A stretch of DNA of 64,000 nucleotides from Pseudisothecium myosuroides (lineage: Eukaryota > Streptophyta > Bryopsida > Hypnales > Lembophyllaceae). The stretch covers positions 16,058,001 through 16,122,000 of the forward strand of contig OX637295.1 of assembly GCA_951799445.1 (NCBI GenBank), in the 5' to 3' direction. The notes beneath the pieces are model-generated. The model saw only the letters and a list, made by a program, of their open reading frames with translations, was not told the DNA's origin and made no database searches. Made by a program: the position numbers and the translations under genes. Positions 23,808 to 35,753 of this stretch are shown here, piece by piece; position 1 is the first letter of the stretch; each line of letters opens with the position of its first letter.

Positions 23808-25263
23808 AGTGCATGTGTCACGAATTTACCAAATGCAAAGTACTTATAAAATAATTAAAGTAGCTAACACTATACGGGAAGGTTACGTTAGATTCGAAAT
23901 AAATTCAACAATTTTTGTCAAAAAGTGCCGCATGACATGTAGTGATTGATGCTGGACTCAGAGAGCATTTTAAAATCAATTAGCATGGGGGTAACAGTAA
24001 ATATCATTATTAGTGTACCGGTACTCAATTGTTGACTGAGCTTATGATCCCCAAAGAATATTAAGACACTGTATGACCTGTAGAAAAATGAAGACTTCTC
24101 CATTTGATTCCATAAGGACAGACTTAGCAGTTCTTCCGGTCCTCCTGCACATAATTGAATGGAATATGAAGTTTCCACTTTCAGCACATTACCCCCAATT
24201 TCTTTTCCAAAAAAGATTAGAGTCACAGAAATCCAAAACATTCTTTTCCAATATTTAATCGTATAAGTGGCAGGCAAAGATTCTTCTTTCCAACCTCTCT
24301 GTAGAAACGAGCTGTTGAAGCTCTGCAAGTCACATATAATTGAGCATTTTTAGTCTGTCAAAATGCTTCGTCATTTAAGGGCAATTACAAAACCGAACTA
24401 AAGATGGTCGAAAAGGGAGAGCATGTGAGGCTTGAATGATGCAGCTCCTCGACATCAATCATACTGGCCCATCGTTGGGTGCACTTGAGTGTCGACAATG
24501 TCATGCTGTACTTTAATAGACACGGACAAGGACGGACAAAACTATTGTACTTGTTTCTGCTAATATATTTAGAGTATCACATGCTGAGTCAGTTGATAGC
24601 ATCTCAACAACTGCTGTTTATTCTTTTAGAATGAAGGAAATCAATCAATCCATAGTCAATATCAGCCCTGAGCCCTCACATTCAGAGTCAAAAGAGGACA
24701 GGCAAGATAGAGTCTCTAAAACTCATCAAGGCCCTGAATCAGATGATTGAGCAGTGACACTTACCGGAATGCAAAACAGGCGTTGCTCCTGCTCTCGAAT
24801 GTGACTCTGGATGTCTTTCAGCAGAGGTTCTGCCATCTGGAACCACTTGGAACCATCAGACATCGCAAAAAATGAAACTAAACAGCAGAGATTCACGAGC
24901 AGTTGAAAGCGAAATGCATTTTGCACCAGGTCGAGGATGCATTACACTCTTGCAATAGGTAAGAACACTCTGACTCTGGTGCATACAAAAAATGCTCTCC
25001 ATCTCAGGTCATTTTGCAGACAATTTGGGAGGCATGTTCCAACTAACCAGCGAAGACCTCTAAATTACGAAATTGTGAACGAACAAGGCTCTAACAAGGC
25101 AGATAAGAAGATTGCTCTAAACTCGTAGAATTTGAAGGGCCAAGAACACATTTTGCACCTCAACCAATCTGTAGTAACTATATGCGAACATCCTCAAGGG
25201 ACATAACTTTATATGAGAATTTTCAGTCAAGGGAGCACATTTCCAATTACAGAACTGAAATTA
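23808..25263. other. 3' flank of TYW1; no gene recognised
   Basis: The minus-strand frames at 23918-24328 (136 codons) and 24726-24926 have no recognisable domain or splice partners. The part nearest 25263 is expected to hold the TYW1 3' untranslated region. Confidence 0.4.
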
Positions 25264-28200
25264 TCATGTGCATCCTCCAGGATCTGCGGAGCCATGTCTT
25301 CTCTCTTTCTTAACTCGAGTTTCATGAGGGTCGAAACCTCCCTCAGCCGCCCCATATACTGACCAGCTAGGGGTCAAAGCCATGTAATCCTCGCTACCAA
25401 AAGGCTTACCAGATGCGATCTGCCAATCAGAAGCACCAGGTCATCAACATTACAAAACTACACGAGATTGAATTTACAAAGTCACCGTGTCTCAGAGCAA
25501 TAAGTAGAACCTTCATGTAAAGTTTTACCAGAATAAGTACAACGCAAACAGATCTGATCTCTCCTTGTACACTACGACAGAACAAGTAAAACAGAAATCA
25601 TCACTTCCTCGAGGCAATAGAATGCTCACCAAATCCTGGAACTTTTCATAGTCGATCCAGGTATGCCACTTCCCATTCACTTTGAATTTAGAAGATTTTG
25701 CAAGCAGAACACAACATGAATGTGAGTGTTCACATGCTAATTCATACTCAGCGCCCCCTCTTTCAGCCGCAATGGCCTCTGCAAAAGCTTTAACGTCTTC
25801 ATGCCATGGAACGTTCTCCATCGTCAACGAGGAAGTTGCAGTCCTGGAAGACATATAAAGACGCATTAGATAGAAAGTCTAGAAGATTTGTAGAGAGCTC
25901 TAATTCACATAAAACAGAATTGGTAAGGTGCAACGAAAAGGCATAAATCACAAGAAGTAATTTGAGACATTTCCTGAGGCTCAATAACTTAAAGATTATA
26001 AAGAGCTGGGCAAGCTAGAAAGACGTACGATCCACAATACGTAACACCCTTTATCTCAATGAAGTCGGGTTGTCCCAAATCAAGCAGCTCGGCATACGCC
26101 TTCACTTCCTCAGTGTTCCATCCTTTCACAAGGGTCAATCGATACACTGTCCGCTGCCCCTTATCCTTCAGAGCTTTCAATGAACCCTAACCCCATGACA
26201 GAGAATATACAACAACGTATCAGAAAGAACTGCGTATGAGTGGCTCCCCATTGCCTGTGTATTTTCAAACAAGCAGAAGAGGATACTACCAAGAGAAGAA
26301 GCAAATACGAAAGTAAGAAAACAGTACGACCAGGCAAACGAAATACTATCTTCACACATATACACATCAACAAATCATCAAACTTACGATGAATCTCTCC
26401 CAAAAGTCAGAAAAGAGGGGCCTGTCAATGGCTTTGAGTTTCTCCTTGGTGGCTGCATCGACGCTCACATAGAGCTGCACAAACCCAATTCCTGACGTAA
26501 GACAACGCAGGCAATAGAGAAGAGCAATTGCTTTCTATCCAGGTTCATGAAAGGAGAGGCCGGCATCGTCTCTACCCCAAGAGGAGGGGCTAAGGCATCG
26601 CTCTCCAGGGGAATTGTACAAAAATGTAGAAAGTTCCAATGCAAACAATGAGTTAAGAAGCAATACTAGCATATCGAGCCATCGTTCTAAAGAATAGATT
26701 TCTTAGTCCAGTCGAATTGTTCCACATGGTCATAGGAACAGTGGCATTATAAGATTTTCAATAGGGTTTTGGAATGTTCAGTAAGTGAACATTATAAAGA
26801 GGATCACACTGAATTTTATATAGCTTGGAGAAATGTGGAGATTATATTTTTCTACTTGGGGTCAAAACAAGTGCAATTAGCCGCTTGTTGAATAGCTTCC
26901 ATGCTTATGAAGAACTCTTACAAATGAACACAAAAGTTAGGTACTTGACGCAAAAGAAACCAATTACTACCTGAGTAATAGGTTCAAGATTCGTGATGCG
27001 TTCTGGAAATTGTGCATTCGTAACCAGGAACGTTGATATTCTTCGATTGTGCAGCTCCTTCACTAACGTGTTAATTTCAGGGTACATAATTGGCTCGCCC
27101 ACAAGTGACAGTGCACAATGCCTTGGGTCCATCCCTTCAGCTAAGCGCTCAGGCTTCACTCCTACAGTAATGACAATCAGCATATCCATAAGAGTGTTTG
27201 AATTGGCGTATTACTCCAACAAGGACCTAAACTTGTCCGTCCTGATTATAATTTTAAAATTATACCATCTGCACGATATAACCACAAACCCAGCAGAAGC
27301 CCATGACATGTATTAAGAAACCAAGGCAAATGCATTACCAGGTACTCCCTTCATCTGCTTGATCATTTTCGTATGTTGCTCCAAAGCACCATTGACAATA
27401 TCAATAGGGTCATCCATCTGCCACCTCCATGATTTACCAACAGGATTTGTGTGATGTCTCCAACAGAACACGCACTTATTAGCACATGCTAGACTAGGTG
27501 TTGTTTCCATACACCTGCATCCATCAAACACATAACGCGTTAAGAAATGCATCCTCCATAAGGATTCTGCAATTTGTTCATAATGCACAAACTTCAAAGA
27601 ATTCCAAAACTTGAGAAGAAAGCTCTGATCATGTCGCCACCAAGTGATGACCGAGCCAGAATAACAAAAAGGACGATGGAAGTTTTTGACGTCACAAGAC
27701 GCAGAGGTTATTTGTCCGAATAAAGCTTACCGGTGGCTCTCAATGCCATAAAACGAATGCTTATAGCAACCGCCACGCCCCCGGAGTTGAGACTTAGTCC
27801 ATCGGCATAGCTTCACTCCACTATGTGAACCGAGGATTTTATAACCCTATTTTTACCACCCAATGCGCAAATAAGTCAAAACATCACAGCGGGCAACAGA
27901 AGACTCCAAAAGTTCAGCAAGGCCACATTTCATATGAAAAAATGAAAACTGGTCGATTGTTTATTCCAGAAACTAGCATATCAAAAGGAAAAAAAATACT
28001 AAACTCAAAAGATAATGCTAAAAAGAAATGAAGAGGTTAAGCACCTGCTTCTCGAGACTGGCTCGAAGCACAGGTGTCACCATCTCTTTCGGTCCATCCT
28101 TGGACACCTTAACCAACGGTGCAGCCTGCGCTTGTTTCTTAAGAGGCTGTCTCCTCACAACACCTCGCTTCTGGCCTCCTTCAATGGACTCAGACAACTT

Positions 28201-29647
28201 ACGTTGGCCACCCATATCTTCGAGGTCAACTATGCCATCTGAAAAATTGCCATCGTCGGCATCCTCAAATGTCTCACTTTCATCATCGCTGTCACTTTCT
28301 TCAACAGTAGCACTCTCGTCACCATTCATTTTCTCAGCCTCGTCCGCTCCATTAGCTTCCACCAATTCAGCAGTACGAGGTCGAAGACGAGCTCCTTCCA
28401 ATTTCTCAAGCAACCCCTTGGTCCACAACTCAAACTCTTGATCAACTGTATCTTCATCCACATCGCCCTCACCCCGCACCACCATCCGGACACCACCGAG
28501 CGATGCAAGGTGGGCATCGAAGGCTCTAGCGACTGCATTGAAATTGGAACCATACGCTTGACTTCCTACCCCGAACACCCCAAATCTGCAACACAGATAT
28601 GTCGTTAGCAATTTGAACAAGCAGATAATCGCAAATGTCTCTACCCCAAACAGAAAGGAATCATTTTCATGTCTCTTTCCATATAAAATATGCTACAATA
28701 CTTGCAAGGCAGTTCAAAATTTAATATTAAAACACTCAAGAGTCAAACTATACCGTAAATTGCCATTACTTCATTCATTGCACCATCAAAATTCGCCTAG
28801 TCTCTCCCCTAGGGATAGAGACAATATAAATAATTTTGGCTTTACGAAAGGGACAGACAATAATGTATGACCTGCACTCCCGGAGAATGCCTGAACCGAC
28901 CCTGAAATCTTCGGAACTCTCTTCAAGCCATTGAGCGAGAAACGCAGCATTCTTCGGAGCTTTTCCATCTTCCCACGTTGAAGCAACTACAATGACAAGC
29001 TTCTCTTTGGGAAGATCTTCAGGTTCATAACTAGCTGGATCAACTAATTCGAACGGCAGGCCGTTCTCTTTAAGCTTCTGCAGAAGTAGCTCCGCAAGTC
29101 TCTTGGTGGTGCCACTCTCGGACGCGAAGAAGAGCTTCCCACGGTCACCGTCCTCGCTCAAGGAAAGAGGGGACATAACAGCAGCAGGATTCGCTGCACC
29201 GTGATGATTCGTAGAACAAGTTTTTGATCCGTCGGTGCATGTTCCACAACTCTGACCACAAGAACCAGCACCATCGCCGGATCTCGCTTCTCCTCCCTGA
29301 GATTCATCGCTACAGCCACACTTAGCACCATCTACTCCAATCCCCCAAATTCCACCTTCATCTTCCATGAAATTCCCGGACCTCTGTTTCTCTAGAGCAG
29401 GCGCTTCATGCTCTTTGAAGTTCCCACAACCACCACCATTAACACATTTCGTATCACCGTTTGCATTTTCAGTGCAATTACGTTGAGATTCATCGCTACA
29501 GCCACACTTGGCACCGTCTACACCAATTCCCCAAATTCCGCCTTCATCTTCCATGAAATTCCCGGACCTCTGTTTCGCCAGAGTCGGAGCTTCCCCTGCT
29601 TTGTTTTCAGAGGCGAGAGTTTCCACTCCGTTCTTGTTAATGGCCAT
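25264..29647 (-). CDS. TYW1: tRNA wybutosine-synthesising protein 1 (flavodoxin + radical SAM)
   Basis: TYW1 turns N1-methylguanosine-37 of tRNA-Phe into the tricyclic 4-demethylwyosine, condensing carbons from pyruvate by radical SAM chemistry. Nine exons join in frame: 29647-28872, 28585-28045, 27846-27731, 27514-27339, 27161-26971, 26474-26388, 26186-26029, 25843-25630 and 25419-25264, giving about 804 residues. Exons 1-2 carry the flavodoxin domain (FFASESGTTKRLAE; FGVFGVGSQAYGSNFN). The radical-SAM cluster motif CANKCVFCWRHH sits in exon 4. NLEPITQ, LYVSVDAA and HTWIDYEKFQDLV follow as in known TYW1. Unusual features are a Cys-rich N-terminus containing a 62-codon duplication and a long acidic linker after the flavodoxin domain. 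A further in-frame 5' exon at 30103-30050 (18 codons, ATG to a GTAGCC donor) spliced to 29659 would add 22 residues; this is optional. The gene is divergent from RAD17. Confidence 0.93.
29301..29584 (-). repeat. In-frame 62-codon duplication in the TYW1 N-terminus
   Basis: A segment of about 98 bp coding for KQRSGNFMEDEGGIWGIG and then VDGAKCGCSDESQ occurs twice, offset exactly 186 bp. The two copies are nearly identical in DNA, so the duplication is recent. It doubles a CGC-containing Cys motif. Confidence 0.88.
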
Positions 29648-30103
29648 GGCTGCCACGTCCTGCAATTAGGGTTTCCCAGAGTTCCCGAAAACAGAATCTT
29701 TCAGTATTCCCCATTTCTTAATTGAGCTTTTGATTGCCTTACAATGCGTTTTCTTCGATTCTTTAAAAAAAGTTAAGCTGTAACTTTACATACAAAGATT
29801 GAAAAAGGTTAGGAATCCCTTCTCTTATTACTGAACAAGAAATCGGGATGTTCCAACTCCGCACAGACTAAATTTCTCCAATTCAACTGAAAATTCATAC
29901 TCACAAACTACAACGACAAGTAATATGCTTAGAAATCATCTTCCATTCCCACTCAACGCAGCAATTGAGTAGTGTAACTCCAAATCCTAAACCCTAAAAT
30001 TAACCCTAGAATTATGAACAGGTTCAAAGAGATGTCCCAATGAGGCTACCTTCAAACCATTGTCGTGAGCGGTTCCTCTCAGGAGGAAATTTCTGGACGG
30101 CAT

Positions 30104-31599
30104 GGCAGCAGAAGCGCACCATACACGAAACCAAACTACAACAGAGCTCCGGAAAGGCGGATCACTCTACCGCTGGCGCTCCACCGCCAAATTCAAGTCG
30201 GGGGAGCTGAAATCCAACAAGCGCATTCAGACACTCCATCACGACATCGTCAAAATTCTTGTTCAAAGAACTAAAACTCCCTTCATTCCACTCCGATTCT
30301 GCGAAGGACACAAAATTGGTAAACTTCGGCGGTGATAGAAGTGTGCCACCGGCGCGTTTCGTGGAAGAAGATGCTTGATTAGGTCTGCAGATACAGAGAT
30401 GAAAAATTCTGCCTGTCATAAGTTATAAGTACGTATTACATCCAAAACATTCATCCTCATTAATGTACATTCATCCGAGGGAAGACCTCAGCTGAGAACA
30501 CACTGGAAACGAGTTCCAGCTTCCTACATTCGTCTTGATGTGTATGTACAGGCATTCATCTATGTTCATCTACATTCATCCATTATTCGTTCATCAGCAT
30601 CCATCCACATTCATCTGTGTCCATCGACATTCATCCATTTCTTCTCCCAAGTCTGGTACTGCAACATGCCGTTTGTGTCAGTAGCAATGGATCGAGCAGA
30701 CGAGCACACCTTTCCCAAGTGCTCGATCCTGCCGCAATCGATGGATTTTGCCAGTCATCAAGTGCGTGCGGGCTAATCCATGCGTCGCAAACAGTTGAAG
30801 AAATTTCGAAAATGGTCCTTTGGACATAGTTCGCGAGGTTCAGTAGCAGAGAACATAGGATTCGTTTTCTTCAGCTACCTACAGCTTGCTTCTTCCGGTA
30901 ACGCTTCTCACTCAAGCTTCGTTTTGGGCAGATCACCAGTGCACACTGCGCGTTCCTCAGCTCGGAGTGTTTGTTTAAATTGAGAACAGCTGCGCCAGTT
31001 TTCTGCAATAGTTTCGTCTTCACGGAAACCCCTTGAGTTTTCAATGTGACGATCTTCAGGTTTCTTAGGGCTGCGATGGATGCATAGCATACTCGTTCAG
31101 CTGATCGTGTCTCAGATTTTCGCTACCTTGGGCCCGCTTTGACGATTCGCGATTGACGAGAACGGGTTCTGTCGATTTAGCAGATCAAGAATTGCTCATT
31201 TGAGTTGCAGTGGAGGGTTGGTGACTGGTGAAAATCTTGACACGGTTTTGTTTATGGAGAGACATACAATTTCCACGAGTAGGTGTTGTTGAGCAATTGT
31301 TGGGCATCGAATTTTGGCTTTGGTGACCCAGCATTGCAATTTTGCGACAGTTTTTTGGTTTAGCATTTCAAAGAATTATTCTTTTCAGGTGCTGAGGAGG
31401 TTTGATGTGATCGTGTATGACTGAGGTGGTGAATACCTGCTGGGCATTTTGCCGTGGTTTTGTCCTGGAGACATGCAAATTTCACGAGTAGTTATCATGG
31501 TGCTGTGAATTGTGAGCATCGAAATTAGGGTTTCGTGAGCTTCGGAAGGGGAGAATGAGTGCGAGTGAGGAGGGGTGAGGCGCATTGGCCCGTGATGTG
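30104..31599. promoter_or_regulatory. Divergent TYW1/RAD17 intergenic region with ATTCATC repeats
   Basis: This holds the 5' sides of two genes transcribed away from each other, about 1.5 kb apart between candidate start exons. At 30448-30645 the word ATTCATC (or CATCCA) recurs more than ten times in degenerate form. The region is less AT-rich than the transposon blocks. Promoter elements are inferred from position only. Confidence 0.5.
31555..31578 (+). promoter_or_regulatory. Short upstream ORF in the RAD17 leader
   Basis: An ATG at 31555 opens a seven-codon frame (MSASEEG) that stops at 31578, 21 bases before the RAD17 ATG at 31600. If the transcript starts upstream, this could reduce RAD17 translation. 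Whether it is transcribed is not shown. Confidence 0.4.
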
Positions 31600-33958
31600 A
31601 TGCCGCAGGTATTCAAGTCCCGGCCACCGTCGGGCAGAAGTAGGAAACGCAAGCTTCTGCAGGGAGAGCCAGAGAGAAGCGATGCGACGGCAGTTCAGCA
31701 ATCTGAGCTTTGGGTGGACAAGTATGCGCCCAAGGAAATATCCGATCTAGCCGTTCACTCCAAGAAGGTTGGCGATGTCAGCCGGTGGCTGACCTCAAGG
31801 TTGCATGACCCGGGCTGGCGTCTACCTGGAGGCCAATTGCTCCTTCTCACAGGACCACCAGGAGTTGGAAAATCGGCCGTCATTCGCACTCTCGGGAAAG
31901 CTTTTGACCTAGAATTTTTTGAGTGGAAGGCGCCCACGCCCACGCAGTGGCAAGAACATGTTCACCATGGATTCACCGGGCATCGCTACACTTCAAAGCT
32001 GGACGAGTTTGAGATCTTTCTGGACAATGCTCGGAAGTTCCCAGTGCTTCCTGTGCAGTCGAGTTTGAACTCTCCAAGCAAAGTGAAGGTGCTTCTGATA
32101 GAGGATCTGCCTCAAGTCAACGATGCTGCTCAGACGCAGCAACTCTGCAGCTTACTGCGCGTCCTTGTGCGGTCTGTTTGCTTCATTTCTGTGGTTATAA
32201 TGACAGATGTTGTGGAAGATAGCGGAGGGCGGAACATGCGGTTATGGGGCCACCGTGAAGCTTTGCAGACGCTGGAAGGCGCAGGTGCTACCAAGGTCAG
32301 TGGCAGGCTTGCATTTTCACTTGTAGATAGACATAGTGCATGCGTGAAATTTGTTTATTCCTGAAGTTTGCGTTTATTGTTTGAGATTCTTTTGGTGTGA
32401 TTGTGACAGTGTTGATGTGCGTGGGTTCCAGATTGTTTTCAATCCTGTGACAGCCAAGTCTATCAAGAAGTTGCTCTCCAAGATTGCGCGTATGGAGAAA
32501 TGCGATAGGTCATCTAGATACATCGATGCTATAGCTGACAACTGTGGTGGTGACCTTCGTCATGCTATCTCCTCGCTCCAGTTTCAACACACAGGGCCTA
32601 GTTCGAGTTCTTTCCAGTCTCGTAGAGAAGCGTTCGAATTCGGAAATGCGAGGAATCCTGCGTTGGATGACACAGTATTAAGGGGACCCGGTTATGAGAG
32701 CGGAACAACCTCATCTCCTACATATGGCCGCGACAATATCTTCTCTCTATTTCATGCCCTTGGCAAATTCCTCCACAACAAGAGACACACGGATCGACCA
32801 GCAGAAGCAGCGCAGGAGTCTCTGTTGGTGCTGCACGAGGACTACACAAGACATCCTTTGGACATGGAGGTACCCGAGAGGATCGTTTCAGAGGCACAGA
32901 TTGAGTTTCCGACTATGATGGCATTTCTCCACGAGAATGTGCTAGATTTTGTCAACAACGATGCCATAGAAGATGTGGCAGACATTTTGGCATACCTCGG
33001 CGATGCTGATCTTTTGCTAGGCAGGCGCCCAAGAAGGTCGTCTTCTCTCTCGTTGAATGATAATACTCCATCGCACATTGCAGCCCTGGCAGCAGGTTCC
33101 GTTGCTACTCGTGGAGTTTTGTTTGCCAACACTCATCCTGCCCCTCGGAAGTGGCATTCCGTCAGAGCTCCAACGCTTTGGCAAATTGAGCGCCTCCTGT
33201 CTGAGAAAAAGGTACTTTACCAATTCCATTTGAATCTATTTCCTGCTCATATTCCATTTATTGTGTCAAGTTGACTACTAAGGGAGAGTAAACTATTTGC
33301 GTCACCCTGAGCATTTTAAAATATGTAAGGGTGATTTTTGGAAGGTGTATGGTGAAATCTTTGAGTTCAAGAGCCAAATCTGTTGAGATCGTTGGTTTCA
33401 TCACAATGCATGAAATTCTTATGCAAGTTCAAAGTGGGAAGTTGTAGACCACTTTTAGTATTTTTAGGCAACCCCATTTCCATTCAAGGAGTTGCTGTTG
33501 ATGACATGGGCAGTTTAGGAGATGGGATGAGGTCCCTACGGTTTGAGTACCCTCTGCCTTATTTGAATGCTATGATTCAACAATGGAAGCATTCTCCCTT
33601 AGATTTGGTGTTAGTTGTTCTATATTGTCTTGGTTTGACCATTTAGGACTCAATGTCTCGATTGCAGGCGACTCACATGGCAGCTGGAGCACAACCAAGC
33701 CCACATTCTCGGGATGTCCCATCAAGATGCGCTCCAGATTCACCTCCGGCAGAAGCTGATGATGAACCCATGGACGATATCAAATGCTTGACAGCTGATT
33801 GTATTATAGATCTTGACAATCTTGAAGACTTGGATGGTAGCTTAGTTCTTTCTAACACGCAAGAGCAGGCGGTCCATGTTGACAGAAGACCTTCGAACAG
33901 TTTTCTGGAAGACAATATGGAGGAAGATGAGGACGAAATTGAAGAAGATAATGATTAG
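31600..33958 (+). CDS. RAD17: RAD17-type checkpoint clamp loader
   Basis: RAD17 replaces RFC1 in an alternative clamp loader that places the 9-1-1 ring at damaged DNA in the nucleus and so activates checkpoint kinases. Three exons fit: 31600-32295, 32432-33211 and 33668-33958, giving about 588 residues, near the usual plant length. The N-terminus is basic (SRKRKLL), then LWVDKYAPKEISDLAVHSKK (37-56), typical of RAD17. Walker A is GPPGVGKS (85-92) and Walker B is VLLIED (about 164-169). The AAA+ lid region has DNCGGDLRHAISSLQFQ. The ALGKFLHNKR block and the WHSVRAPTLWQIE block also match the family. The C-terminus is acidic (EEDEDEIEED), as in plant RAD17. The block expected just after WQIE in other plants (near KWL) is missing from this model, so a small exon inside 33212-33667 may have been missed. 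The ATG at 31600 is the first in frame. Confidence 0.9.
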
Positions 33959-34904
33959 GATTTTTCAGCGTTAGGATTTACGGCTAGAAAAGGAGGAACG
34001 CGTTTCATAGTTTTTGAATGGGCCGCGTTTCATAATTAACCATGTACGCAAGCTTTGCACCCTTTCTTTGCAGTGGTACTCGCTGGAATTCCAGAGAATC
34101 CTTGCTGAGCGCCCTGTGAATGGGCATGACAAGGAATTCCTAACACTTGTTTTGCAAAGTGGAGTCAAACGAGTGAAAGTTTCTCAAGCCAATGAACCAT
34201 ATTCTTCACTTGTGAACATGTCTGAGCTTCAAGTTCGCTTGATTTTTTCATGATTTGGCATGACCTTGCTCTAAGTTCCTCTTAATTGGCACAGTTCTCA
34301 ACAGGGGACGTGCCACAACCGGTACTACTCAAGAATGTCAACAGGAATGTTACGAACAAGACAGAGTCCTCAACCAGATTATACAAATCCAAATTCAACC
34401 AAGAGATTCGGAAAAGCATTCACTCATTCTCAGTAATGGATGTATTCCAGTGCTTCCAAAAATATGAAACAATCAGAGCACCCCAACAGCTCTCTAAACA
34501 TATTCCTCTGGCAAAAAAGAAGCGCCCTCCTGCAGTGACGGTAGCTGCCGCTTACGCACTATTTTCCAATTCTGACTTCAATACTATACAGTACAGTAAC
34601 AAAATGTACAAACGACCCAAGCATCTCGTAATCTGGAGCACATTTTAGTGTCCCTCAAACATTGAACTCGGAGAACTTCAGAATCCACCCTAAGTTAGAA
34701 GAAGCCCTAAAATGAGATGGAACAAGTGACTACTGCTCCAAAGAATGACCGTCGTAGCAATCCGAATGTGAGACTGCAGACACTAAACCCTAAACCCTGC
34801 GATGTCTGCATTCTTTCTTTCAAGCCCTGTGATATTTCACAAAGGAATGGCAGGGACAAGCTCAATTCGAGGTCCTCCGGATGCTGCGCATCTCAACCTT
34901 GGAA
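33959..34904. other. 3' flanks of two convergent genes; no gene seen
   Basis: RAD17 (plus) and the membrane protein gene (minus) converge here. Short frames at 34014-34253 and 34286-34648 show no domain and are probably untranslated sequence. Confidence 0.45.
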
Positions 34905-35753
34905 TCATCGGGGCAGTCGAGGGTCAACTTCTTTGCCTTCGTCCTTGGAATAGAATCGCCCTGCACAGAACTTGTCCCTCGCAAGCGCCACCAGCCAGAA
35001 AATAAAATGACAAGCCACGAACGCAGCCAAGCCAAGTATAACCACAGCAATACTCTTCCTGTTCCGCATCGTCAGCGCATTTGGATACGCCGGCGGGTGA
35101 TCCGTATAAACCCACGCAATCTGCGACCCCACCCACAAAATAGGGTAGATTATAGTCAAAATGACATGTTTAGGCCGGATGGGCATGCGCGAGAAGAAGA
35201 GCTCAATCAGCAAGCAACCATTCGCAAGCGCATGCCCCGTGACGCAGTCCAGCCCACAAGAACTCTGCATCTCGAACGACCAGTACAAAATCGTGATCAA
35301 ACTCTCCAACACGACCGTGAGCTCGAACAGGAAGATTTGAATGGCAGTCAGCCATCGCCACCAGCGGGAGAGCGTCTGGGATCGGCTGTGGAAGCAGTTG
35401 CTATGGATGGAGTTCACGGAAGCAATGATGTAGTAGACGGCGACCGCGACTAAGCCCCAGTTCGTGAGGTATACGGGCGGGAGGATGACGTCGTGCCAGT
35501 AGTGAATCCAGTCCCAGACGACGCCCACGCCCACGAAATAGAGCGCGAGTATGATGCGGTAGAGGAGCAGGAGCTTGCTTCCCCAGGATTTGTACGCAGG
35601 GGCGAAGGAAGACTCCACAGTACGGAGCTTCAGGACTACGAGAGGCTCCGAGGCTTCTCTCCGGAAGAAGAAACGGAAAACTGGGCCGCCTGTTGGAGCA
35701 TAATCGACTTCGGAATATACCGGCGGTTGGTGCCCGTTCATCTTCTTCGCCAT
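34905..35753 (-). CDS. Six-pass membrane protein, rolling-stone / AIG1-FAR-17a-like
   Basis: An intron-less frame of 282 residues from ATG 35753. A soluble N-terminus of about 60 residues, with FRFFFRR and a SFAPAYKSWG motif, precedes six hydrophobic segments (about 64-86, 96-115, 132-158, 168-186, 196-216 and 233-257). The motifs WDWIHYWHDVILPPVYLTNWGLV, HRLQ-like positions replaced by NSIHSNCF, and TIIYPILWVGSQIAWVYT resemble plant proteins related to Drosophila rolling stone and to the AIG1/FAR-17a group. Members of the latter group hydrolyse fatty-acid esters of hydroxy fatty acids in animals. Plant members have no established role, so no reaction is claimed. The C-terminus ends in a charged cytosolic tail. 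Family placement rests on topology and these blocks. Confidence 0.7.
   Translation of the reverse strand: MAKKMNGHQPPVYSEVDYAPTGGPVFRFFFRREASEPLVVLKLRTVESSFAPAYKSWGSKLLLLYRIILALYFVGVGVVWDWIHYWHDVILPPVYLTNWGLVAVAVYYIIASVNSIHSNCFHSRSQTLSRWWRWLTAIQIFLFELTVVLESLITILYWSFEMQSSCGLDCVTGHALANGCLLIELFFSRMPIRPKHVILTIIYPILWVGSQIAWVYTDHPPAYPNALTMRNRKSIAVVILGLAAFVACHFIFWLVALARDKFCAGRFYSKDEGKEVDPRLPR

Noticed and set aside
23918..24328. 136-codon minus-strand frame 3' of TYW1
   Set aside because: No domain and a low-complexity hydrophobic mix; could not be joined to TYW1 exons, which end with a stop at 25264.
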